Positions 44,304-56,379 are shown, numbered from the stretch's first letter. The stretch is DNA of 64,000 nt from Megascapheus bottae (GCA_024803745.1 JANJXV010000013.1:11272501-11336500); one strand, 5' to 3'. Translations and numbers: made by a program. Notes: generated from the sequence alone by a model not told the origin.

Positions 44304-45640
44304 TTACTTTGTACTTTATTTAACCTACCACCCCAAAGGTAGTTGTGCCTATTATAGAGTTAGGGTACATGAGGTTGAAATTTCCAGGGGAAATTGCTTC
44401 TAAGGAAACTTAAGGTTAAGCAGGTCACTTGGCGTCTTGCTATCTTGTTTCCCCTGTGGGGCTCAAGTGATGTGGAAGAGGGCTAATGCTTGCTTGTCCA
44501 GTGAGCTTCAGAGTCTGGGTGGAAAGTTCCTTCAGGTTCTATAAGTAAAGTCAGGCACCTCTCCCTACAGTGTTCCTGGAGAAAGCCTAAATGGCAAACA
44601 AGTCACATAGCAGAGCACTTCCAGATCCACATCCAGAGGGGTTATGGTAAGGCTTGGAACAGAGGTGAGAACTTAAGAAGGAGCAGAGGCGAAAGGGACC
44701 TCACAGTTGTCCCTGGGAGCTGCCCAAGAGCTGGCCAGCACATTGCTCTGGGCTCTGGATTAGACCCATAGAGCTCAAGCTTCTGTACCACCACAGCCAG
44801 GAGAATTGTGGACAGGGGTTTAACAAGTTTTTGCAAGCTTCTTATTAACCCAGTCTCATGCAGTCACCCCATTAATCCAACTCTCCACCCAGTCATCTCT
44901 CTCTCCCTTCTTCCCCCCCATCAATCCTCACTTGCGCTCAGCAATTTTTCTTCCACTCATGATTCAGGACAGATGTTAAGGGAACTCTAATAATCTTGTC
45001 AGGATCTCTGAAGCTTTGGTCATGGGACAGAAAGCGTGAGACCCAAGCTTCGACACATGAGCTTTAAAACGTGGCCAGAGAAATAGGTTAACACAATCGG
45101 CAGGAATGCTCTGAACAAAAGCAGGAAAGAAGTCAAATCTGGGAGAAGTAAGAGCAAGAGTCATCTGTCATCTACTTTGGCAGAGCAACAATTCCCCAAA
45201 ACGTGACAGTAGAGCCTTTCCTGGGTTTGGTGAACTGAGAGAGGCACTTCCAGAAGGGCTATTGTGTGGGGTATGTGAGGGTGTGTAATGGAGAACAGTA
45301 AGGGAGAAGACATTTGTGACCCCAGCCTCTATTCCACAGAATGCTTATTCCCTACCTATACTGCCTGGATAAATGGTCCCACAAATCTGCAGTTGAATTC
45401 AGAAGGCCACAGCAGCATAATCCAGGCTACCCTACTTTATTCCTGAGATGTGTTACTTTAACCTTGCCTACCTCTGTGCATGCCAAGCTTATTTCACCAT
45501 GCATCCCTCTGTTTGGGGAGCACTTTTATTTGGGCAAACAGAGGATTGTTCACTGAGAACATTACTGTGTGCTATGGTAGTAATTCGTTTTATAGAGAGC
45601 AACATGCATCAGTCAAATCCAGCCTTGCTTTTGTATGACC
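44304..45640. other. Non-repetitive downstream flank
   Basis: About 1.3 kb without SINEs. No coding signal found. Confidence 0.4.
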
Positions 45641-45642
45641 TT

Positions 45643-45862
45643 CAAGGTACTGGGACTGGGGCTTGATCAAACTCAGGGCATGATGCTGTCCCTTAGCTCT
45701 TTTGTTAGAGGCTGGCACTCTACCACTTGAGCCACAGATCCACTTTCTGCTTTTTGCTAGTTTATTGAGATAAGTGTTACAAACTTTCCTTGCCCAGGGT
45801 GGCTTTAAACTGTGATCGTCAGATCTCAACCACCTGAGTAGGTGAGCCACCTATACACCCAC
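45643..45862 (-). repeat. B1-Geo SINE, reverse
   Basis: CTACCACTTGAGCCACAGAT, then the B1 head with a short gap at the right end. Confidence 0.8.
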
Positions 45863-46225
45863 TTTTTCATGTTTATAAATGATTTTAGGGACACATGGAA
45901 AATCTATGGAATTTAAATTTTGGTGTTCATAAAGAAGAGTTTACTGGACATAGCCACCCTTATCCATGGTGCTTACTGGTGGCTAATTTTGAGATCCAGC
46001 TGTGACAGGTGCAGATGGTTCCTCAAGCTTAAATCCCTACTATCTAGTCCTTTACTGAGGGCACTGCCTACGCTTGCAGGACGTGTTCTTACTGACTACT
46101 GCCACCAGCAAGTGGGAGGAGGCATTCATAGTCACTGTCCTCTTTAACCTAAGCTAGACTAAGAGGTATAACTCATAGAGTACCTTTCATGGTTCATTGT
46201 TTTGTTTTTGTTTTGTGTAAGAAGT
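45863..46225. other. Downstream flank without recognised elements
   Basis: Nothing assignable. Confidence 0.4.
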
Positions 46226-46228
46226 AGC

Positions 46229-46446
46229 TTATTTATTTTTGTCAGTGATGGGGCTTGAACTCAGGGCCTGTGTCCTGTCCCTTCTGAGCTCTACCACTTT
46301 GAGCCACAGCTCTACTTTTGGTTTCTGGTGGTTAATTGGAAATAAAAGTTTCAGACTTTCCTGCCCAGGCTGGCTTTGAACCATAATCCTCAGATATCAG
46401 CCTTCTGAGTCGTTAGGATTGCAAGCATAAGCCACCATCACCCAGA
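46229..46446 (-). repeat. B1-Geo SINE, reverse
   Basis: Complete, lightly diverged. Confidence 0.85.
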
Positions 46447-46519
46447 TTGAGAAGTAGCAAAAATGTTTTGCTATCTTTCTAGAAAGTTTCCAATTGGATA
46501 ATGTATATATTTTCTATTT

Positions 46520-46710
46520 CTTTTTGCCAGTCCTGGGCTTGAACTCAGGGCCTGAGCACTGTCCTTGGACTTTCTCAAGGCTAGAGCTCTACCACTTGAG
46601 CCTCAGCACCACTTCTGGCTTTTTTCTATGTATGTGGTACCAAGGAATCGAACCTGGGTCTTCGTGCATGCTAGGCAAGCACTCTACCACTAGGCCAAAC
46701 TCCCGGCCCC
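46520..46710 (-). repeat. IDL-Geo SINE, reverse, young copy
   Basis: Close to the window's family consensus, with a perfect 13-bp duplication ATATTTTCTATTT (46507-46519, 46711-46723). Confidence 0.95.
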
Positions 46711-46723
46711 ATATTTTCTATTT

Positions 46724-47756
46724 TTAAAAAGGTATTTTTTTCTTCCTGCTTTATAAAAATTAGCATCTTTGTCTCTCTTCCATGGAGGATGTCCCCATTT
46801 GTTGAGTCTGGATAGATAGATTGTTGTTGTTTCCCAAGCAGAAATATTCACTCTGTGGTGAGGTGAAGGTGGGGGTGGGTGCTATCAGCCAAGACTTGAT
46901 TGTGGAGCCCGGACCCTGGCCCCAGTCCTGGAGAACCAGGGATAAAGGCAGAAGCTCACCATAGTGGCAGTGATAGGGGAATGGGACAATGACAGTGAGG
47001 ATGCCACATTGTCCCTGCTCTGAACAGTGAACTGGCCCTCACACAGGTGCGACTTTCAGAGCCTAAGCTGGACATGTAGGTGAGATGGCACAGCCACATC
47101 TGGGGGTGGGGAAATCCTGGCCGTTCTACAGCCTCTGCTTAAAGAGAAGCCAAGGGAGAGAAGCCTATGTGCACAGGCAGAGCCATAGCCAAGGGTGGGG
47201 GAGGGGGTGAAGGGCGGGCAGGAGCTCAGACTGGAGATCAGACCCTTCACCCCTACAAGTCTGGCTGGAGCAGTCAGAGCTGGTTAGAGGTGTGGGGGAA
47301 CAGGATAGCCTGAGCACTCCCCGCCTGCCTACAGCTCGTCCTCAGGGCTGCCTTCAGGTGATGACAGGATGGGAGGAGCCACTAGGAGAGCCAAGAGCTC
47401 ACAAAGTTTCCGCTGTGCTTGGCCAGGGCCTCCTCCAGAGCTGGCTCACTTGTTCAGGGAGGGAAGGATCTGATTTAGAAAAGCAGTGGCCCTGGGGCTC
47501 AGGGCCAGGGCTGCTGGCTGCCAGCCCTGCATGGCAGCCCCCCCCACCCCCAACTCCCCATCCCAGAACCTCTTCACTCCTCTTAACTGATGCTACTACT
47601 TAGACCCACATAGGACGCTATACTCTTAGTGTGAGGACTCCCTCGATAGGGCACCGTGAGGCTTAGAAGCACTTCCTGGAGAAGGATGGCATGGAACCTG
47701 CTTGTCACTCCATGCTTGCGTGTGCCAAGCACGGGGCCATTCAAGTGTGCGCGCGC
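46724..47756. other. Non-repetitive, fairly GC-rich flank
   Basis: A 103-codon plus-strand frame (47292-47603) has no recognisable domain and biased composition. Confidence 0.35.
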
Positions 47757-47759
47757 GTG

Positions 47760-47809
<50 letters not shown>

Positions 47810-48004
47810 CTATTGGGCCTCATTCTCTAACTTGGCTTTTTCACTCCAGGTTGACACTTTACTACTTAAACCACATCCCTACCTCTGACTTTTTGGCTGG
47901 CGATAAGAGTCAGAGACTTTGCTACATAGGCTTGCATCCAACCAGGATCCTCAGATCTGTCTCCTGAGTAGCTAGGATTACAGTCTGAGCTACTTACACC
48001 TGGC
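47757..48004 (-). repeat. (GT)n and B1-Geo SINE, reverse
   Basis: GT/GC run 47750-47807 in the tail position of a diverged reverse copy. Confidence 0.8.
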
Positions 48005-48025
48005 TAATGTTCATTTTTATTATGC

Positions 48026-48481
48026 TTTTTTTTTTTGCCAAGAGGTGGGGCTTGAATTTTTTAATTTAGGGCCAGGGTGCTGTCCCTGAGCTTTTTTGCT
48101 CAAGAATGGTGCACTAGGGGCTGGGAGTTTGGCCTCGAAGTAGAGTGCCTGCCTAGTACGCATGAAGACCTGGGTTTGATTTTTCGGTACCACATACATA
48201 GGAAAAGCCGGAAGTGGTGCTGTGGCTCAAGTGGTAGAGCTCTAGCCTTGAGAAGGCCCAAGGACAGTGCTCAGGACTTGAGTTTAAGCCCCAGGACTGG
48301 AAGAAAAAAAAAAAAAAAGACTAGTGCTCTACCACAGTGAGCACAGCTCCACTTCTGGTTTTCAGATGATAGATTGAAGCGTCTCATTGACTTTCCTGCT
48401 TGGGCTGCTTTGAACCGTGATCCTCAGCTCTCAGCCTCCTTAGTAGCTAGGATTTCAAGTGTGTGCCACCAGCACCTGTCT
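48026..48481 (-). repeat. B1-Geo SINE, reverse, split by an IDL-Geo
   Basis: The two parts (48026-48117, 48319-48481) join in register within the Geo half. Confidence 0.85.
48118..48318 (+). repeat. IDL-Geo SINE, forward, nested
   Basis: Complete dimer with poly-A inserted into the B1-Geo above. A short ACTAG repeat occurs on both sides. Confidence 0.92.
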
Positions 48482-49721
48482 GGAGGAATGTCGGGAGTCA
48501 CCTATGACTTGCATAAAGAGGCTCAACCAGGAGAGGCTGAGCAACTTTCTGAGAGTCTCCCAGCTAGCCATGGAAGAGCTCAATGAAATGTGAATTAGAA
48601 TGGGGTCCACAAGAGGAAAGAGGAATTTGCAAGTAAGTGGAAGGGGCAGATTTTCTATGGAGCTTCCAGCCCTGATTCTGGTGAACTTACCCATGAGGAC
48701 GCCAGCCTGGTCCTCTTGTGCCTCAGCCAGAAGACGTTACTGGGCCTCCTCTGTCAGATGAGGGCACGCATTGTTTTGCTAAAAGAGTCGACAACTTTCT
48801 TTAAACTAATCTAGAGCTGAACTTCATGGATGAATGCTTCATCCATTCAACAAACATTGAGACCTCCTAGGTGCCTGGAACACATCACTGCCGGGTTTTC
48901 TTCTTGCATCGGCCACATGGAAGGATCTAAAGGAGGCGATTGCTCTTCCCATGTAGGCCTAAGCCATGGGGAATGGCAAGGGCCTGGGTCCTCATCGGAG
49001 CGCTCTCCCACCCCCTCCCTGCCCCCCCCCCACGCCCCGGGCCCCAACTTCACCCAACTTGGGGATTTTCAAATACTCATCAGAGGCCATTTCACAGACT
49101 ATGTAGTAAAAGCCCAGAACACAGGCCTTGGCCCTGGGCTTCTCAAGCAGCCCCTTCAGGGCCTCAGTGAATTAAAGAGGCCTTGTTGTAATTGGTGAAA
49201 ACTGGGCATGTCTGTGAGGAGTGAGAGGCCGGGAGGAGGGCTGAGCAAAGCCCTTAGACAGAGAAAGACCTACTTTGTAGAAGCCAAGCACCCGCCCCCA
49301 TTCTGCCTGGCAGAGAACTGACTCAACAACTTTCCCTCCTGTACTTGTCCCCAGTCCCCGGCAGAGCTGGGCTTCTAGCTTGGCTTTGGTGACAGCAGCC
49401 CTAGGGACTCATTGGATGGCTGAAGCCCTCCATCACAGAAGCTCTAGCATCTTGCAGGAGGCCAGCCATCCCAAGTTGTCCTCCTGCCAAGCTGCCCGAG
49501 CCCTGGCTGGTTCCTCCAGGGACCTCTCTGTACAGGTAACTTGATTGCCTACAGCCCAGCATTAGCCCCGGTGCTCTGGAGAGTTTACAGCATGGAAGAA
49601 TTTGAGAGCCATTCTCAGGGTCAGTAGAGGGTGATGACCAGGGGCCCAGAGTTTATAAACAGAGAAAATAAGACTGGCTGGAAACTAGGACCTAGCCTCT
49701 GTCATCATCGTCATCATGGTT
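48482..49721. other. Non-repetitive flank
   Basis: Includes frames of up to 122 codons (48830-49198) with no known domain. No promoter or splice pattern I could support. Confidence 0.4.
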
Positions 49722-50161
49722 ATCATCTCCTCCTCCTCCTCCTCCTCCTTCTCCTCCTTCTCCTTCTCCTTCTTCTTCTTCCTCTTCCTCCTCCTCCTCC
49801 TCCTTCTCCTCCTTCTCCTTCTCCTTCTTCTTCTTCCTCTTCCTCCTCCTCCTCCTTCTTCTTCTTCCTCCACCTCCTCTTTCTCCTCTTCCTCCTCCTC
49901 CTTCTTTTCCTCCTTCCTTCCTTTCTTCCTTTTTTTTTTTTTGTTTAAGGCTTCAACTCAGGGCCTCCTACTGTGACTCATTTTTTTTTATTCTAGCTGG
50001 CACTCTACCAGTTGAGTTATACCTCTCATCCTGCTTTTTGCAGTTTATTTTGGAAATGAAATCTCTCAGGTTGTTCTGCCTGGACTGGCTTCAAACCATG
50101 ATCCTCAGATCTCAGCCTCCTGAGTAGCTAGGATTACAGGCGTGAGCCACCAACATCCAGC
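49722..50161 (-). repeat. Large (TCC/TTC)n tract and B1-Geo SINE, reverse
   Basis: About 210 bp of pyrimidine triplets (49722-49932) in the tail position of a reverse B1-Geo (49933-50161). Within the tract a block of about 70 bp (49739-49797) is nearly repeated next to itself. Confidence 0.9.
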
Positions 50162-50625
50162 TGTTAGTCATCTTTATAAAACCTAAAGTTTGGGAACCTT
50201 CTGGGCTAGATGATGTAATAGTGTCACATGCAGGGTGACCACTCCACAATTTGGCTGAACCTGAGACCCTACCCGCCCAGTCCCAGAGGTAACAAGAATC
50301 TGGCTGAAACAACCCTCCAGATGTGAGCCAGCACAGCTGGACCCTGGAGGCCAGACCAAGGCTAGTGAAGAAGAATGGCTTGGGTGGGGCGAGCCAAGGA
50401 TGAGTCCACATAGGCTTCTCTGCTCTTGCTGTGGTCAGTCAGTCCTCCTGGCACCCTCCACAGCCAGATGTTCAAGACATCAATGAAACCCCACCATCAC
50501 ATCCTTTCTCTCCTACTCCACTCCCAGGTCATGCTTCCCAGACCCAGCAGTCATTCTCCATTCTTTCTATCCCACTGGTGTGTGAAGAAGTCCTGCCATC
50601 TTTCTAAAGAGTTATGCTATTTCAT
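50162..50625. other. Flank without recognised elements
   Basis: Nothing assignable. Confidence 0.4.
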
Positions 50626-50792
50626 TGAATGCTGGTGGCTCTTGCCTGTAATCCTAGCAACTCAGATCACGGTTCAGAGCAAGCGTGGGCAGTAAAATCT
50701 GTGAGACTCTTATCTTTAATTGACCACCAAAATGCCAGAAGTGGAGGTTTGGCTCAAATGGTAAGGCAGAGCTCTAGCCTTGAGCACAGTGA
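50626..50792 (+). repeat. B1-Geo SINE, forward, shortened
   Basis: GCCTGTAATCCTAGCAACTC with a gap in the B1 half; the Geo half is partial. Confidence 0.78.
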
Positions 50793-51125
50793 ACATTTTT
50801 CTAGGACTTGCATTATACCAAAGACAAGGATAGGGAGATTCAAAGGAAGGAAGATCTGTTCAGCGAGCCTTAAGGATTATTCTCTATGTGCCCAAGACTC
50901 CATAGGTATTGACTATTCAGGCATTTGGCAAAATGGGCAGTTTCTCAGTGTTGAACTTATTGCCCTTGGGATTGGGAACCTGGCAGGTGAAATGACACTA
51001 AACAAACTATCTTCTAAACAGTCATCACAGTAATGAGGAGGTATAAGGTGGAAGAAGACTTGTCACATGAAGTTGCAAAGAGGGGACACAAAAGGTTTCT
51101 CAGAGTCATGGCATATTAATCGGTT
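50793..51125. other. Flank without recognised elements
   Basis: Nothing assignable. Confidence 0.4.
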
Positions 51126-51363
51126 TTCGGTTTTGTTTTGCTGGTCCTGTCCTTGAACTCAAGGCCCGGGAGTTGTCTCTGAGCTTTTTCAGCTCAGGGG
51201 TAGCGCTCTACCACTTGAGCCACAGCATTATTTGGGGGAAGGTGATTAAGTGGAGATAAGAGACTCATGGACTTTCCTGCGCGGGCTGCCTTTGAACCAC
51301 AATCCTCAGGTCTAAGTCTCCTGAATAGCTAGGATTATAGGTGTGAGCCATCTGCGCTGGGTT
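51126..51363 (-). repeat. B1-Geo SINE, reverse
   Basis: Complete. Confidence 0.87.
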
Positions 51364-51534
51364 CGAGTCTGGTTTTGATAGCTGAATTGTATTCTATTTA
51401 TTCAGCTGTGCAACCACAGCCTCCTCCACTATACTCCTTCTTCTCCTGCTGATGTTGTGTTGCTCCCTGTCAGTGTAGAACATCAACCGGAAATTATTAT
51501 CCTCATTTTACTACTGGCTCTAGCTTAGGAACTC

Positions 51535-51735
51535 GTTTACTTAGCTACAACCTACTCAGGAGACTGAAATCCACAGGACTGCCATTCAAAGCCAACTCAG
51601 GAAGAAAACCTTATTAGATTCAAGTTTTGAGAAGTAATGCACCCACAACCTGACGAATGTAACCGCAACCCCTACACATTATCCTGGCAATAAAATACAA
51701 AAAAAAAAGTGTATTAGACTCCATCTCCAAAATAA
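51535..51735 (+). repeat. B1-Geo fragment split by an L1 3' tail
   Basis: B1 head (CCTACTCAGGAGACTGAAAT) to 51618. Then an L1 tail in sense (AACCCCTACACATTATCC, AATAAAATAC, poly-A, to about 51710). Then the expected continuation of the SINE (TTAGACTCCATCTCC). TATTAGA occurs at both borders. Confidence 0.6.
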
Positions 51736-51742
51736 CTAGCAA

Positions 51743-52068
51743 GGCTGGGCACCAATGGCTCACACCTGTAATCCTAGCTGCTAAGGAGGCTGAGATCTGA
51801 AGATCTGAGATCTGAGCCAGCATGGGCACAAAAAATGTCTGTGAGACTCCTATTTCCAATTAAGCACCAGGAAACCGGAAGTGGTGCTGTGGCTTGTCAC
51901 GGTAGAGTGCTAGCCTTGAGCTGAAGAGCTCAGGGTCAGAGCTCAGGCTCAGAGTTTAAGCCCTACAAAAAAAAAGAGGGCTGAAGGCATGACTCAAGTT
52001 GATCATCAACTTATCAATCTAATGAGTGCAAGATCCGCAGTTCAAATTATAGTACTGCTAAAAATAAT
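51743..52068 (+). repeat. B1-Geo SINE followed by an ID-type unit, forward
   Basis: Complete B1-Geo to 51975, then a diverged ID unit (GGCATGACTCAAGTTGATCA) to about 52068. Confidence 0.8.
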
Positions 52069-52607
52069 TTTTTCACTGTAGATATATATAGTTCAGAAAG
52101 ACTACAACCCTTGTAATAAAAAATAACATCCCTCCCCATCATCGCCTACCACCAACCCACGTGTATATTTTGGTGTCTTTCCAGCTCTTAGCATACCTAC
52201 TTCACAAATTTGATTAAGAGAATTAGATTGAATAGGGAACCATGCAGTATTCTCCAATTCATCTCCAATTCTTTTTCCTACAGTAACAATAGAAGATATC
52301 TCAAGGTGTTTCATTTTATTTCTGAAGGCCCCTCCCAGGCGTCTACTCTGTGTGTCAGGGTCAATTGCTTTTTACTGTACACCCATCATCCATTTGCTAA
52401 TCATTCAACTGGTTGCAGAATTATTCCTGGGGAATAATTTCTTTCAGAATGTTGGAGGCATTTCCTCTATGGTCTCCTAGTTCTGGTTCTGGTTCTGGTT
52501 CTGTTGTTGAGAAATCCCATTCTGATTTTTTTAGTCCTTTCTTTGATTATTTTTCTTTTACCTTTAAGATTTGTGATCTTGTGGTCTTCGGGATTTTGAA
52601 ATGGTGT
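52069..52607. other. Flank; short (GGTTCT)n at 52484-52505
   Basis: Otherwise AT-rich without recognised elements. Confidence 0.4.
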
Positions 52608-52722
52608 CTTGAGGCTAGTGCTCTACTACTTGAGCCACAGAACTACTTCCTGTTTTTTCTGTGTATGTCATATTAAGGAATCAAACCCAGCACTCTAGCA
52701 CTAGGCCACCCCCAGCCTATTC
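52608..52722 (-). repeat. IDL-Geo SINE, reverse, shortened
   Basis: Starts within Geo (CTACTACTTGAGCCACAGAA) and ends at the head. Confidence 0.8.
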
Positions 52723-52912
52723 TTGTACATGAATACAATATCTTATTTCTTAGGGCATTAATTATAACTTTCTCTTTTAAATCTTCTGCTTTTTGTAGAG
52801 TTGTTATCCAAGTTCCTTTTTTCTGTCTTCTCTTATTGTTTTGATCTCTGGCTTTTCTTAGAGACATCTCAAATCTTTTCCTATATACTTTTATTTAAGA
52901 ATGGGATACTAG

Positions 52913-53115
52913 GGGCTGGGAGTTTGGCCTAGTGGTAAAGTGCTTGCCTAGCATGCACGAAGACCCGGGTTCAATTCCTCAGTACCACATATATAGAAAA
53001 AAAAAGCCAGAAGTGGTGCTGAGGCTCAAGTGGTAGAGCTCTAGCCTTGAGAAAGTCCAAGGACACTGCTCAGGCCCTGAGCTCAAGCCCAGGACTGGCA
53101 AAAGAAAAAAAAAAA
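52913..53115 (+). repeat. IDL-Geo SINE, forward, young copy
   Basis: Near consensus, with a perfect 16-bp duplication AAGAATGGGATACTAG (52897-52912, 53116-53131). Confidence 0.95.
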
Positions 53116-53130
53116 AAGAATGGGATACTA

Positions 53131-53386
53131 GCTGAGCATCAATGGATAATGCATGTGACCCTGGCTACTCTGGAGACTGAGATCTGAGGATTATGATTCA
53201 ATGTCAATCCAGGCAGAAAAGTCTGTGAGATTCTTTTCTTCCATTAGGCACCAAAGCTCAGAAGTAGAGCTGTGGCTCAAGTGATAGAGTGCTAACCTTG
53301 AGCAAAAAATGCTAAGGTACAGAACCTAGGCCCCGAGTTCAAGCCCCAGAACTGCTATCAAATCAGAAAACAAACAAAAAAAGGGA
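53131..53386 (+). repeat. B1-Geo SINE, forward
   Basis: Directly follows the IDL-Geo duplication. Diverged B1 head, full Geo half, A-rich tail. Confidence 0.82.
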
Positions 53387-54243
53387 CACTGCATCACAGA
53401 TTTGCTGCCCTATGAACATGATTAGATGGGTCTAGTTTGGGCATCTATATATTTTTCTGTTGTGCTATCAAGAAAAAAACTCTTCCAAATACCTAAATTC
53501 ACTTATCTCTCCTGCAGTATTAATATCTTCTTCAGGAGAGTGAAAGATGGAATTACCTGGGAGGCTGCTTCTTTTTAAGTAGGTTTCTAAGCAATCTTCC
53601 TGTTTTTAGCCTTGACACTCACCCAATTCCAGAAGTACCAGGTACAACAAGTTCCAGAAGCATGTGGGCTGGTTCTGTGTTCACTGGGCTGGTTTTCCAC
53701 TTTTGAGATTGCCTGTTTAAGGCACAGTTACCAGCTTGTTGTTGGCTGTGTCTGGCTTCCACTATTTTGATAAATTTCTTTACTGCTGTTTTTAGTTGGT
53801 TTCAGGAAAGACCACAGGGCAAGGTTAACTTGCCATCTTTAGCCTACTTCCATTTTTAAATGAACAACAGGTTTTGGAACTGGAATTCTTCACTGCCAAC
53901 TTGTAAACACATCCACAGGGTGTACCCAGAACGCAGGGGAGGGCCTAGAGGGGCTCTGCCACCCCAGGTCATGAAGCCACCCAACAATTCCAGTCTCCCA
54001 AAGCTCTCATCTCGTCTGACCCAAGGAGGGACAGACAGGATAGTCTCCTTCACACGCTAGAAAGATCTTCCAGGGTGCCTGGACAGCTAGCGGCTCAGAT
54101 GGCCGAAGCCCCCCAGCTGTGACAGAACTGAGATCCGAACTCTTACCTAGCGCCTCTGACATGACTGCTGTCTTGGAGGAACCCCAAAGGTGCGGCCCCC
54201 AGAGATTGCGTGTGATGCTCACCTACATAGTGTTTGTGGGTGG
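53387..54243. other. Flank without recognised elements
   Basis: Nothing assignable. Confidence 0.4.
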
Positions 54244-54287
54244 ACTACTGAATAGCCAGGATTAGAGGCGTGAGCCCCTGGCACTAG
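54244..54287 (-). repeat. B1-Geo head fragment, reverse
   Basis: TGAATAGCCAGGATTAGAGG, then CGTGAGCCCCTGGCAC. Confidence 0.6.
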
Positions 54288-54289
54288 GT

Positions 54290-54515
54290 GTCCACGTCGC
54301 TCGGATGTGCCTTTCCCTGCTTTGCTTCCCGTGTTCACTGGTCACTGGGTGGGGTCCCGAGGGCGCCTCGGAGCCCCGCCCACCGCGCGCAGGGCGCAGG
54401 CGCAGGGCCTGGTGGTGGGCGGGGCGGCTCGCGGGAGAACCCCCGGGTCCCGCAGCCCAGGCTGGCACACACCCAGGACGGGCTTTGCCCCGGAGGGCTT
54501 CCCGCTCCACCCAGG
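54290..54515. promoter_or_regulatory. Small isolated CpG-rich patch
   Basis: About 220 bp with roughly twenty CpGs by hand count, GC boxes (GTGGGCGGGGCGG) and an NRF1-like GCGCAGGCGCAGG. It is far from the THAP12 promoter. Frames through it on both strands exist but look like GC-driven chance. Confidence 0.5.
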
Positions 54516-54529
54516 GCACAGGGGACTCT

Positions 54530-55000
54530 TTTTGGAGACATTTAAGAAAGATGGAGGGATAAAGAGCAGCATATGCAAAAGCCAAGAGGATGACATCTGG
54601 AGAGTTTCCAGATATTGTATTATCACTGAAATACTGAGCTCAAGCTAGTCAAGCGACGAGGCTGCAGAGAGCGTGTAAATCCGTGCTTTCCAGGAGGATC
54701 ACTGAAGTGTGCAGGCGTGCAGGCCAGTGAATGGGGAGGCTGTCCTGGCATGAGGTCAACTTAGCCCTTGTAAGAACACAGGAAAGGCGTTGAAAAGATT
54801 TCCCCAGGTAGAAAGGGTAGGACTATAGGAATTGTAGGATGGATGTGGGCCAGAAAGCGGTCAATGAATGAATGCCCTTTTCTAGTAGGAAGCAAAGGGA
54901 TGGTGCTTTCTCCCAAGTGTGTTCCTTCTGTTGTGGTCTGAGTCCCTTTGAGAAAGAAACATTCTACTCCAATGAGCCACCTGCAGAGGCAGTGAGGATG
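54530..55000. other. Flank without recognised elements
   Basis: Nothing assignable. Confidence 0.4.
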
Positions 55001-55002
55001 TG

Positions 55003-55071
<69 letters not shown>

Positions 55072-55098
55072 TGTGTGTGTCTGTGTGTGTCTGTGTGT
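55003..55098. repeat. Long (GT)n microsatellite
   Basis: Nearly pure GT for about 70 bp, then GTGTGTGTCT variants. No SINE lies beside it. Confidence 0.95.
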
Positions 55099-56070
55099 AA
55101 GATGTGGGGTTAGAAGTCCCCATTAGAAGTTCTTTGTAAAGTTTCAGTCCACTGGGACTTAGTTCCAGCAAGGTTCCACAAACTGGAAGCATTTTCCAGG
55201 TGAACAGTAGGTGGCGCTGCAGCCCAGTGCATTTAGCTCCTGGGTGAGGCTACCTGTCCTCCCTCACCTGGGCTCAGAGCACTTCTGTACTGCTTGGCTC
55301 AGTAAGCGACTGGGAGGAAGACGGGAGCGCCATGGGGGTGAGCACTGCTCCATTTCCCCTAGAAGTAGGGAATGCATCTGCTTTACAAACCACAGGGATA
55401 TTCCACAGGAAAAGAAACTAAGGTTCAAAGAGAGAGTGGCTGGCCTGAATTAAAGATGGGGTTAGTTGCTCAGGAAAGTTTCCAGTGTGCCAGACAGAGA
55501 GATCACCTGTCCCTCCCTCCTGCATTCCTTACTAGCTCACCACCTTCCCATCATCCTCATGGTCTGTCTCCATCTGCCTGCCCTGGACCATGGTTCCAGC
55601 TTTCTCTCAGGTCTCCGGCATTCTGGGTCATTCTCATGCCTGCATGTGTCTCCCTCTACCTCACCCAGGTTCTTTTTCATCCATAGCTCCAGCCATCACT
55701 TGCCCTTGTGGAAACCTTTCCCTGGCCCTGTCCTCCTCAGGCTGCTCAGCCTGATCAGCAAGACCTTTGGCAAATGCCCTCATCCCTAAAGGCCCAAGCA
55801 CACAAGTCTGTTCCCAGTCCCTAACTGCTTTCCTCCTGCTGTCATGCACTCACCATCTGTGACTCAATGGGAACCTCTGAGATGTGGAGACTTAGGTGGG
55901 CACTCCTGGGCCTGCAAGGCTGGGGCTCCACTCAGTGGGCCCCGCCAGAAGCTATAGGGCTTCAGATGCTGTGGAAGCAACATCGCTGAGCTGGTCTGAG
56001 CAAGGCAAGTGCAGGGCTATCAGGAGACCAGCTGGCCAGCCCTGAGGCAGAGGGCTCAAGAAGAGAGGTT
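55099..56070. other. Non-repetitive flank
   Basis: Frames of just over 100 codons at 55372-55789 have no recognisable domain. 55640-55860 has a faint L2-like look. Confidence 0.35.
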
Positions 56071-56073
56071 CCC

Positions 56074-56375
56074 AGCCAGGCAAGGGTAGCTCACACCTGT
56101 AATCCCAGCTACTTAGGAGGCTGAGATCTGACAATCATGATTTAAAGCCAGCTCAGTCTGTAAAGTCCATGAGACTATTATCTCTAACTACCAAGACGCT
56201 GCAAGTGTAACTGTGGCTCAAGCAGTAGAGTGCTAGCACTCTACTTAAGGCATAATACCCAAGCCTTGAGTTCAAGTCCCAGTATCAGCATGAAGGAGAA
56301 GGAGGAGGAGGAGGAGGAGGAGGAGGAGGAGGAGGAGGAGGAGGAGGAGGAGGAGGAGGAGGAGGAGGAAGAGAG
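56074..56375 (+). repeat. B1-Geo SINE, forward, with a (GGA)n tail
   Basis: Dimer to about 56290, then (GGA)n to 56370. AAGAGAGGT at 56061-56069 and 56369-56377 brackets both, so the microsatellite replaces the poly-A tail. Confidence 0.9.
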
Positions 56376-56379
56376 GTAA

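Noticed and set aside
3015..53115. tRNA genes suggested by A and B boxes in the IDL heads
   Set aside because: Every such site is part of a SINE dimer with a tail and target duplications; none has a complete tRNA fold with its own terminator.
55003..55098. Repeat array resembling a CRISPR
   Set aside because: It is a dinucleotide microsatellite without spacers, in a mammalian genome.
47626..55126. Frames of Cys-Val, Thr-His, Ser, Gly or Pro runs near microsatellites
   Set aside because: They are translations of GT, CA, GGA and TCC repeats.
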